DNA of 64,000 nt from Prorocentrum cordatum (Eukaryota > Sar > Dinophyceae > Prorocentrales > Prorocentraceae), in assembly GCA_963575745.1 (NCBI GenBank), contig CAUYUJ010015709.1, positions 1-64,000 of the forward strand, given 5' to 3'. Of this stretch, positions 1 to 8,651 are shown piece by piece (position 1 is the stretch's first letter; each line of letters starts with the position of its first letter). The notes below the pieces were generated by a model that searched no databases, had not been told where the DNA came from, and was given only the letters and a program-made list of their open reading frames with translations. Made by a program: the position numbers and the translations under genes.

Positions 1-1434
1 AACATAGAAACTTGTGTTTTAACCCCGAGATTCCCAATCGTGCAAGGTTGGAAGACCGTAGGCTGGGAAACGTTTCCCAAAGTTAGATGCATCGATGATT
101 TTTCTGCGTCGCGTATCAATGAAGGCACGCAAGTATCCGAGAAAATGCTTCCCGAAACGCTAGACTCACTTGTAGCGCTGGTGTTGAAGCTCACAAAATC
201 AAGAACAATGCGCATTCGTTGGCGCAAAGATGATTTTGTGCAAGCCTTCAAGACACTACCAATATGCAGCTCTCACCTTCCATTGGCAGTTGTCGTGTGG
301 CAGGAGGCGTTGGCTAAAGACCAGTGTCTCCAGCTCCTGGCAATGCCCTTTGGCTCTTCCGCCTCCGTGTCCGCCTGGGAGCGGTTCGGTTTGGCAATTC
401 AGGGCGTGCTTGCGCAGATTTTCCTAGTGCTGTACCTTCGCTTCGTCGACGATCTGTTTTCGGGCGACGCGATGGAAGAGCAAATAGATGTTGGCGGAGA
501 CCCTCTAACGGGCCCTGCTGGCACTGCCAAGCAGGCCAGGTACGTAATTTCAGATCTTCTGGGCTGGGATTTGGATGCCGCCAAGGCTGTCACAGAACAG
601 CCATCGGCCACCATTCTCGGCGTCGGCGTTCGTTTTGATGACGCCCGCCAAGAGATAGTTTTTGACGTGGGTCCGGAGAAGCTCGAGTTGTGGAGCTCCC
701 AAATCGTCAGGGCCCTCAAAGCGGGCGCGTTGCCGCCGGCAGAAGCGCAGAAGCTGGCCTTGCGTTTGAATTGGGGTGCCAGCTCAGTTTTTGGCAAGGG
801 AACGCGTGCTCCGCTGGCAGCTTTGTTCTTTCATGGCGCAGGCCGCACCAGCCGTCTCACTGCGAGGACGAGGCTCGCGCTCATATGGTGGCGTAAGTTT
901 TTGCAATCGCCACCCTCGCGGCGTGTGCCGCTGCAGCTCCGCGAGCGCCAGCGGTGCATTTTGTGCAGCGACGCAACCGGCACTGGCATGATGGCGTGGG
1001 TGCTGCACGCTCCTTTCGCCAAAGTCTGGGCCGCCACCAGGGTGCCCGACAGCGCTCGCCAATGGGCACACTGGCGAAAGAACCAAATCGGCACCTGGGA
1101 GCTGATGGCAGCGATCTGCGCATTGAAATGGATTTTAAGCATTGGCCAAGCAGATCTCGAGATCATCTGCTTCGTCGATAACAAAAGCGCATTGGGTGCG
1201 CTTGTGCGTGGTTGCTCGCGGAAGTCCGATTGGAATTGTCTGATTGGCAATCTGTGGCTTCTCGTCGCCGACAAGGCGCATTTCCTGCATCTTTGGTATG
1301 TGCCTTCGCATTTGAATCTCGCAGATGCCCCCACACGGCCGTCTGAGAAGGCAGAGCAAATTGCCGAGCTGCAGGCGCGAAATTTTCAACGCGTTGAGTG
1401 GCTGTTTCCGCCGGATGCACCCTGGGGCGGCTGA
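1..1434 (+). CDS. Reverse transcriptase/RNase H of DIRS-like element (5'-partial, copy A)
   Basis: The frame is open from base 1, equivalent to residue 221 of the 697-residue copy B protein, so the true start lies outside the window. The conserved RCIDDFSAS block and the FVDD catalytic box (polymerase aspartates) are present. They are followed by an RNase H domain with the SDATG, GTWELM, FVDNKS and HLNLADAPTR motifs, which carry the expected D-E-D-D residues. By eye the protein differs from copy B at five positions: L for P before the FVDD box, Q for L in TAK-ARY, N for S and T for A upstream of RNase H, and C for Y next to the first RNase H aspartate. The product would copy element RNA into DNA. 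The recombinase ORF starts 20 bases after the stop. Confidence 0.9.
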   Translation, partial: NIETCVLTPRFPIVQGWKTVGWETFPKVRCIDDFSASRINEGTQVSEKMLPETLDSLVALVLKLTKSRTMRIRWRKDDFVQAFKTLPICSSHLPLAVVVWQEALAKDQCLQLLAMPFGSSASVSAWERFGLAIQGVLAQIFLVLYLRFVDDLFSGDAMEEQIDVGGDPLTGPAGTAKQARYVISDLLGWDLDAAKAVTEQPSATILGVGVRFDDARQEIVFDVGPEKLELWSSQIVRALKAGALPPAEAQKLALRLNWGASSVFGKGTRAPLAALFFHGAGRTSRLTARTRLALIWWRKFLQSPPSRRVPLQLRERQRCILCSDATGTGMMAWVLHAPFAKVWAATRVPDSARQWAHWRKNQIGTWELMAAICALKWILSIGQADLEIICFVDNKSALGALVRGCSRKSDWNCLIGNLWLLVADKAHFLHLWYVPSHLNLADAPTRPSEKAEQIAELQARNFQRVEWLFPPDAPWGG

Positions 1435-1454
1435 GAAAAAAGTGAAACAATAAC

Positions 1455-3033
1455 ATGTGCACAGGTTCTGATTGGAGGAAGAATGCCATGCGCCAGTCTT
1501 GCCTTCTCCGTAGTATCGGCTCAATGCTTAGTTTTGTAAACGAGAGCCGAAGCAAGCGTCTGCGTGCTGAAGGTGCCCCGCCAGGGCAGCCGAGCGATGT
1601 GAACTCGGTTTTCGCTCGCGTGCTGCAGGGCGTGGCTGGCGTGAATATGGTTGATATCTCTGGTCTTTGCGAAGCTCTGGAGAACGGTGGCTTCCAGCAT
1701 TTGTCTGATTTGGGCGGCTTGGAAGCAAATGAATTGGTAGATCTCGTCCCTGCGTTTTCTGGACAGAACGTTGCGCTCGTCAAAGCCTTCTTGGCGCAGT
1801 GTCAGCGCCAGGCCGACCGGGAGTTAGCGGCCGCGGCGTGCCGACAGGCAACGCTCACCGAGGCTGCCTCGTCCTCTTCAGGGGCTGGGGCAGAGGCACA
1901 AACCCGAGTTGCGAGCCAAAGCGATCCACGTGAGGCAGCCAACGACGAGCAAGGTCGCGCTGGCTTGATCTTGCTTGGTGAATCGCGCCGTGCTCGCGTT
2001 GTTCCCGAACCTCCTGTGCTAGCAGCCGCGCTGGCGGCCGCCGCCCGCTGCAATTGCTATCCAGGGAGTGGAGCCAATTGGCAGGCCCCGTGAAGAAGTC
2101 AAACGTGCACGTCGCGATGTTCCTGGCGGAGATCATCTCCATCTCCACACTCTGTGGGTCGAGTTCGCTGCCTGGCGAAAAAGTGCTCCACAATACGCTT
2201 CCGCCGTCCGCTTGTGGGGCGAAGCTGCCAGGGCCATTTCGGCGCCCAGCTGGCCACCGTCCGAATCTGTTCTCAATGCCTTTGTGGGGTTATTCCGTAA
2301 TGGGAACAGTCTGCAGAAATATGTTTCTCATGTTCGCAGTGTGCTCTACCTATTGCAGGCCCCTCTCGGTGTTCTCGACGACACAGAAAGGCTGGCCAGA
2401 GGTGCCGAGAAAATTACCCGAGACGTATTCAGGAGAGTGAAGATCCGGGCGACGGCGGAAGAAACCAAACTCATCCGCAAGTGGTGCGCTGAAGCTGGAT
2501 ATCCGCTGTTGGCGGCGTCGTGGGTGGTCGCTCGCCAATTTTGTTTGCGTTACTCTGAGTTGCTGCTCCTCGGGTCAAATGTTGTGACATTCCGCTTCAG
2601 CGGCGATGAACGCAAAACCTGTGTCATTCGTTTCGCGCATCGCAAATGTTACAACGAACCGTGTGAGACAACCGGACGTTGTATTTGTCAGCTGCAAGGG
2701 CGCTCCTTGTGTGGTGTCTGCGAATTATTCTCTGTAGGAGCAGCAGTGTGGGTCCCCTTCGCGAGCGTGCAGTATGCCGACGCTCTTGCCGTTCTCAAAC
2801 TTGCAGCAGCCGCTTTGCAGTTGCGGAGTGCTGCGGCCTGGGGCACGCACGCTTTCAGGCGAGGCTTTGCAGACGAGGCGCTCCAACAAGGAGGGCCGGC
2901 AGCTTTGTTTTTCAGTGGTGGTTGGAAGGGCGTGGCGGCTTTCGGTTACGTCAGCGCCCAAAGTCGTGGTGCTTTGTCGGCGGCCGAGTGGCTAGTTGAC
3001 CACTCCGACTCAAGCGACGGCGAGCAAGCCTGA
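1455..3033 (+). pseudogene. Tyrosine recombinase of DIRS-like element, frameshifted (copy A)
   Basis: The frame opens at 1455 and stops at 2091-2093. The second half is open from about 2068 to 3033. Comparison with copy B shows one extra base in the run at about 2064-2070, which shifts the frame after residue ~203. All catalytic motifs lie in the second part: R in LRYSELL, HAFRR (H-x-x-R), GGW and the FGYVS tyrosine. The cysteine-rich insert between the first R and the H-x-x-R box is also kept. A full-length protein could form only through a frameshift event, so this copy is probably inactive. Everything except that single insertion is well preserved, so the damage looks recent. Confidence 0.85.
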
Positions 3034-3140
3034 CTGTGGCATCGTGTGCGTGGGGTTGTAAAACAAATAGGAACAGGAAGCTGTCCTCACGATGTGCCCC
3101 TGTCAGGCGCTGCCGCGCAGTCCGTCGCCTTCTGGTGCAT

Positions 3141-3263
3141 TGGGAGCGCAAGGGGCGGGTTCCCAGAAGGCTCCTGCCAGCCAGGCAGCGCCGTTCACGC
3201 GCCCTATGCTGGCGCAAGGACGCCGGCCACTCTACAGTGGGCCTGGCTACCGCAATGGTTTTC
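3141..3263 (+). repeat. Internal terminal-repeat segment (B1) of copy A
   Basis: This segment is the counterpart of the 123-bp B1 repeat of copy B at 12451-12573. In copy B the same sequence recurs at the element's 3' end (13532-13654). Copy A has no second occurrence, so its 3' terminus appears to be lost or replaced. Confidence 0.7.
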
Positions 3264-3535
3264 ATGATTCATAAACTCGTTTATGCTGCAGGAAAACCAT
3301 GAGGAGCAGCCCCACGTGTGTTCGCCTCCACTCCTCAATTCCTGCACGCTCAATGCCTGCGCAGCGGGCTGCGGTGTCGGCGGCCGGCGGTTTTCTGCGC
3401 GAAGCGGCGGAAGTATGCTCACCTTGCTCTGTTCGTGTGTACTCTGGTGCGGTCTCGCATGGCGGTTCGCCCGCGCTGCTCGGGTCTCGTCTGCTGGGCC
3501 GATCGTGTCTCGCAGTTCTTCTGTTGCTGCTCCCG

Positions 3536-4097
3536 TGCGCTGGCTCCTTGAAGCCAGATCGAGAATGCTCGCTGATACGAGCAGCGGCAAAACAAAACTC
3601 GCTGACAGCGGCTGCACAAACAAGACGGGCTCCCTGATAGGAGCGGCGCGTCCGAAGCTCCCTGAAAGGAGCTGCGCCTGCGTGCTCCCTGATAGGAGCC
3701 AGCGGCGCCTAGCGCTCCCTGAAAGGAGCTGCGCCTGCGTTCTCCCCGACAGGAGCGGCGCCCTAAAGCTCCCTTGCGCGTGTTCCCTGACAGGAGCAGC
3801 GGCCGAAAACTCCTTGACGGGAGCGGCGCCTCAAAGCTCCCTGATAGGAGCGGCGCTTCAAAGCTCCCTGACAGGAGCGGCCCCCCAGAACAGAAGTTCG
3901 CCGAAGGGGGCGGCGCCCAATGCTCCCTGAAAGGAGCTGCGCCTGTGCGCTCCTCGACAGGAGCGCTGCCCACCAGAGCTCCTTCCTGTGCTCCCTGACA
4001 GGAGCAGCACCCCCAGGCTCCCTGAAAGGAGCTACGCTTGTGTGCTCCCAGACAGGAGCGGCCCCCCCAAAGCTCTATAGCAGGAGTCGCGCCTGCG
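3536..4097 (+). repeat. Array of short hairpins in the 3' region of copy A
   Basis: About 15 units have the form GCTCC-CTGATA-GGAGC (5-bp stem, 6-nt loop CTGAAA, CTGATA or CTGACA). They are spaced 25-40 bp apart and separated by GGCGCC-type linkers. The first units differ in stem sequence but stay paired: CTGGCT/AGCCAG near 3540 and GCTCG-CTGATA-CGAGC near 3569. The conserved loop and varying but complementary stems point to a structural role in RNA or single-stranded DNA. Confidence 0.8.
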
Positions 4098-4145
4098 TGC
4101 CTCCTGGGGCGGTTCCGTGGCGCTGCGCCGGCGCGCTCCCCAGCA

Positions 4146-4207
4146 ACAGCCTGGCGGCTGTCTGCCAACTTTCTGAACAGCCTGGCGGCTGTCTGCCAAC
4201 TTTCTGA
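4146..4207 (+). repeat. 31-bp tandem duplication at the end of copy A
   Basis: The segment ACAGCCTGGCGGCTGTCTGC plus the next 11 bases is repeated twice head to tail. Copy B has it once (about 13455-13485). This marks the 3' breakpoint of copy A. Confidence 0.8.
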
Positions 4208-4385
4208 GCGCCGGGCGTCCGAGTGCCCAGAATCCCACCAGCCCTTTAGGGCGTAGGTGGTCTAGAGAGTTTCCTCTGCCAACCCCCCTTCTTTCCCTTC
4301 GGGGAGGGGTTTACCCCTCCCCTTACCCCTCCCCACTGACCTGGACGGGGCGTTCCGCGACGCGTTGGGACGCCCAAGATGGCTC
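4208..4385. other. Spacer without recognisable feature
   Basis: It is pyrimidine-rich, with runs such as ACCCCTCCCC around 4305-4340. No open frame or repeat can be assigned. Confidence 0.5.
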
Positions 4386-5376
4386 AAGACAGCTCCAAGA
4401 GCGAAAAGGCGAGAAAGCACAAAACATTGATTTTACCTAGGTTTTGGAAGGATTTTGGCCTCTTGGGGGGGCCCAAGAGGCGATCCGAGGCACTCTAGAG
4501 GGGCGAGCCTAATTGAGGCTCCCCCCTTCTTTGATAGATCTCCTCCAAGATGGCCCCAAGAGCGCCCCGAAGGCTCCCAAGAGCGCCCCAAGAGCGCCCC
4601 AAGAGGGCCCCAAGGCCCCAAGAGGCCCCCAAGAGGCCTCCAAGAGGCTGCCAAGAGACCCCCAAGAGGCCCCAAGAGAGTCCAAGATGGCCCAAGACGG
4701 CTCCAAGAGCGAAAAGGCGAGAAAGCAAAAAACATTGATTTTACCTAGGTTTTGGAAGGATTTTGGCCTCTTGGGGGGCCCAAGAGGCGACTCGAGGCAC
4801 TCTAGAGGGGCAACGCTAATTGGGGACCCCCTCTTCTTTGATCGATCTCCTCCAAGATGGCCCCAAGAGCGCCCCGAAGGCTCCCAAGAGCGCCCCAAGA
4901 GCGCCCCAAGAGTGCCCCAAGAGGCCCCAAGAGGCGCCCAAGAAGCCTCCAAAAGGCTCCCAAGAGACCCCCAAGAGGCCCAAGAGGCTCCCAAGACGGC
5001 CCAAGACGGCTCCAAGAGCGAAAAGGCGAGAAAGCACAAAACATTGATTTTACCTAGGTTTTGGAAGGATTTTGGCATCTTGGGGGAGCCCAAGAGGCGA
5101 CTCGAGGCACTCTAGAGGGGCAAGGCTAATAAGCAACCCCCCCTTTTTTGATAGATCTCATCCAAGATGGCCCCAAGAGCGCCTCGAAGGCTCCCAAGAG
5201 CGCCCCAAGAGCGCCCCAAGAGGGCCCCAAGAGGCCCCAAGAGGCCCCCAAGAGGCCTCCAAGAGGCCCCCAAGAGACCCCCAAGAGGCCACAAGAGGCT
5301 CCCCGAGATACGCAAGAGGCCCCCGGGACCGCCAAGAGGCCCCAAAGACGGCCCAAGAGGCCCCCAAGCTCGCCAT
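4386..5376. repeat. CCAAGAGG array with about 308-bp higher-order units
   Basis: Short CCCCAAGAGGCC-type repeats are organised in three larger units. A unique core (GCGAAAAGGCGAGAAAGC, then TTTTACCTAGGTTTTGG) recurs at about 4431, 4739 and 5048, giving a period of 308-309 bp. Long frames on both strands are by-products of the repeat. Related arrays occur at 23.7, 44.1 and 54.0 kb. Confidence 0.85.
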
Positions 5377-5600
5377 TGTCCTCCTCCTCCTCTTTCTCTT
5401 CCTCCTCCCTCCTCCCCCTCCCCCTCCTCCTCCTCCTCCTCCTCCTCCTTTTCCTTTTCCTCTTCTCGTCCTCCTCGTCCTCGCAGTCCTCCATCTCCTC
5501 CTCCTTATCTTCCTCCTCCTCCTCCTCCTCCTGCTCCTCCTCCTGCTCCTCCTCCTGCTCCTCCTCTACCTCCTCCTACTCCGACGACGACGGCTCCTCC
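5377..5600. repeat. CTC/TCC low-complexity tract
   Basis: A nearly pure pyrimidine strand made of CTC, CCT and TCC trinucleotides. The proline-, serine- or leucine-rich frames across it are not credible genes. Confidence 0.85.
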
Positions 5601-5730
5601 TACATCCTCTCCCTCTTGGGGTATATGGCGGCTCACCCCGCGCTCTGTTCTTCTGCATGCTCCCCCGCTTCCCTCAGAACCTCCACTCCCCTGGGACTCA
5701 TTTCTGGACGGGCTGGTGGGGATACGCGAA

Positions 5731-6060
5731 GCGTCTAGAATTACATTCTGTGCTCGTTTCTGCGCTCTGGTGCCAGGCGCACCTTGTTTCGCAATCTGAG
5801 CGCGACTTGGCGCTCTTGGGCGCCCGCGCGACCAGAATTGCATCCTGAGCTTGTTTCTGCGTTCTGATGCCAGGGCGCACCCAGATTTGCAATGTGAGCG
5901 CGACTCAGCTCCTGCGCGGCGGCCCGTGGTAGGGGCGGCGCCTCCGAAGCTCCCTGAAAGCACCTGCGTGCTCTGGAAACAGCCTGGCGGCTGTCTCCCA
6001 GCCTGACTTGCATTCGGAGCGCAACTGCGCGCTTTCCGGCCCTGATTCGCATTCTGACGC
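5731..6060. repeat. Degenerate ~97-bp repeat with similarity to the element 3' region
   Basis: AGAATT-x-CAT-type units start at about 5737 and 5834 and both end in GAGCGCGACT. The part at 5926-6000 resembles the element 3' region: GGCGGCGCCTCCGAAGCTCC, CTGAAAG and CAGCCTGGCGGCTGTCT. It could be a decayed element end upstream of copy B. Confidence 0.5.
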
Positions 6061-7130
6061 GCAGGTATCTGTGATGCCGTCCTCAGATGCGCAGTCTGTG
6101 CGTGGATCCGCGGAGCGGTGCGCTCACCGTGAATTGCACATGGCACGAGAATCTGCGAATTCCGGCCGCCCCTAGATTTCAGCGCTGAAGCTGTCAGTGC
6201 GTGGAAGGCGGATTGCAGTTTGTGCCATTTGGGCCTCGCGAGTGTTGTGCTTCGCACAATTGGGGTTTTCGGGGTCGGATGTGTGCAGGCGGCAGAAGCT
6301 AGTCCTTGATGGGGGGGCATTGGCTAACCCCCCACCTGCACGCAACGGGGGCGGGTGTGTTTGCCCGCCCCCGACCGACCCCGAGACCCTGCGTACAATG
6401 GCGCACGTGGTCTAAAGTCCATGCTGACGCCTTTTCACTAGCGTACTCAGAATTTCATTCTGGTGCGGCTCGTGGAAATCTGGCCCAGGAGGCTAGAAAT
6501 TGATGCAGATTCCGGCGGGATTTCATCCATGTCGGATTTCGCAAGTCGGCCGTCCAGGTCGGCTGATTTCTCAAGACTGGCTCTAATCAGCCATTCTGCT
6601 GAGCTGCAGTCCACCGCCGAGGGCTGCAAGTAGCGGGGAACGTGCGTAAGCCTTCCCGCAAACTGTCCGGGAGGACAGCATCGCCCAAAACGGGCGCTCT
6701 ACCATCCATCAATCAGTTACCCTCCGTCCTCTCTCGTTGACTCGACAGCGAATGTGTGGGCGCAGCTGTGGGCGTGAACTGGAATGAATAAACATCCAGA
6801 GAGGTCGGAGCAGACGCCGCGTGCCCGCGGATTGATGTGGGTGCAGCCGCAGATGCAAATACTGAGCGGAGATGCTCAGTTCGATGGTGGGGTTGCCCTG
6901 TTGTTTGTACTGCCGCGCCCCTATGACGCCCTCTGCTGGCCTGGATGGCGCATTCAGGTCGCAGAGGGGGATAGGGGGCGGAAGGGTTCTTCTGCTCTTT
7001 CCTTAAACAGCAACTCGCCTCCAGCGCCGGTCACGTGACGTGCGCCGCGGGCGCGCAGACATTTCTGGCAAGTGCTTTCACATGAAGATATTCAGTCGGA
7101 AGGACTGGCCATTGCTGGAGAGTTTGGTCA
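6061..7130. other. Non-coding stretch upstream of copy B, possibly its 5' leader
   Basis: No credible open frame is seen. It ends just before ORF1 of copy B, so its downstream part probably belongs to the element's 5' untranslated region. No direct repeat was found that fixes the 5' border. Confidence 0.4.
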
Positions 7131-7239
7131 TTACCTGTCGCTTTTTAGGCTCAAGTGAACCACTTCTGCTGGGATTGAAATCCTTCTTCGCACTGCAGCG
7201 TGCTCCACAGGTGTAAGTTGCAATCCAGCCGTGCCCACC

Positions 7240-8582
7240 ATGGCTTTCTCTTCCGGCGACGTCTCTGCCATGATTGCCACTGCGCCGAGCGGGGCCTTTA
7301 ACAAGGCCAACGCTGACCAGATCCGCGATTGGGTCGACTTCGTGCTGAATGTCGAGCCCAACGCGGCGGAGAAACACGACTTGTTCTACTACGTGTCGGT
7401 GGCTCGCCTCTTGGCGGAAACGATCGGCAGCACCTCGCTCTCGGATTTCGAGGATCCACACATGCGCGAGATGATTAAGGCAGCGATTGTTGTGAACGAT
7501 TTGCCGTGCGCCGCAGAGCAGGATCCAGCATGGAAAGCCTGGAAGGTTTCGCCGGCACAGGTCGTCTTCGCACTCAAGGTGCAGACCAAGTGCGCCCAAG
7601 CTGCACCACCCGCCCGCTCGGCTCCAGAAGCCGGCGCTGGGTCGAGCGACGTGGCAGGAATGGCCGAAGCTGTGAAACAGCTTGCAGAACTACAGACCCA
7701 GGCGCTCCAGAAGGGCAAGCCGAAGGGACTCAGCTTCAAGCTTCAAGACAGGATCGTTGAAGTGGGCTTGCAGAATTTCGATAAAGACACCCTCCCGTCC
7801 GAGGAAATCTTGGCGAAGTTCGAGGCCGGAGCCAAGATCGCCAACGACAAGGGCCGGGCTTGGATCGGCTCTGCAGAAGGCGAAGATCTCCGCGATCATC
7901 ACCGCCCAGCATGGAGTCGCACCCCTCTCGTCGACGCGGTCGTGGGCGACGGCTCCACGAGGATCGCGTGAGACAGAGTGCGGCCGCCAAGCGCGGAAGC
8001 GCTTGGATCGATAAGATCGATTACGTGAGCTTCGCGACCTTCATGGGGCATCTCCACGAGTGGGGTTTCAAGGTGATCCTCACGAAGGCGTGCAGCATGG
8101 CGGACTTTTTCTCTTACGTGCATATTATGATCCGCATCGCTGAGGAGAACGGCGGGGTCAGGACGGCGTTTCAATACGACGTCCTCCAGCGGAGGGCCAT
8201 GGCCAAAGCGCTGGAGAGGGACGAAACCGATTTGAGCAGGTACCTTACAAGGATCGATGTTGATCTCCTGCGCACGGCCAAAGACAAGGTGGATAAGCGC
8301 TTCGCGGAGCTCGCTCGTGCATCTGGCGCGCCCAAGGGTCAGTCCAAGGGCCAGCCCAAGGGCGCCTCCAAGAGCTACGGCGACGGGGGCAGTCATGCCT
8401 CCAGCAGCGCATCCTCTGGCGGCAAGGGCGGCAAGAGCGCTAAGGGCGACAACCGGCGCGTGCGTTCGCCGCCCGCGCGGCACAAGGGCAGCGCTGGTGG
8501 CGGCCAGCAGCATCGGTCGCGCAGCCCGCGCGCTGGATGGCAGCAGTCGGGCCAGTGGGACAAGCAGTCCTGGAGCAAGTGA
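7240..8582 (+). pseudogene. Gag-like ORF1 of DIRS-like element, frame broken
   Basis: The ATG at 7240 has a strong context (CCCACCATGG). The first frame runs to a TGA at 7969-7971. From about 7860 a different frame is open to the TGA at 8580-8582, with one class of composition throughout. Between about 7870 and 7975 the plausible protein sequence changes frame more than once, so several small indels, or less likely a programmed shift, separate the halves. The N-terminal half is acidic to neutral (MAFSSGDVSAMIA onwards). The C-terminal ~80 residues are basic and rich in G, K, S and R, with KGQ/KGA repeats and RSPP/RSRSPR motifs, as expected of a nucleic-acid-binding tail. No zinc knuckle is seen. 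Its position before RT suggests a structural (Gag) role, but no family match is claimed. Confidence 0.6.
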
Positions 8583-8651
8583 GCGGTCACGCCGCTCGCT
8601 GACAGTGCCGACGGTCAGCAGTCGGAAAGCGAGTCAGGGGACGATGAGCCC

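Larger units (their letters stand above)
1..4207 (+). mobile_element. DIRS-like tyrosine-recombinase retrotransposon, copy A (5' end outside window)
   Basis: The order is RT/RNase H ORF, tyrosine recombinase ORF, then a non-coding 3' region with a hairpin array. It matches copy B almost base for base: position 1 corresponds to 9312, and the offset changes by one base at an indel near 2066 and by another near 3390. The copy lacks the 3'-terminal repeat of copy B. Homology stops after a 31-bp segment that is duplicated in tandem at 4146-4207. The near identity to copy B suggests recent amplification. Copy A is not fully functional because its recombinase frame is broken. Confidence 0.85.

Noticed and set aside
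4381-4400. ATGGCTCAAGACAGC resembling the end of the spliced leader
   Set aside because: It is one variant of the CCAAGATGGCCCAAGACGG repeat and lacks the 5' half of the leader.
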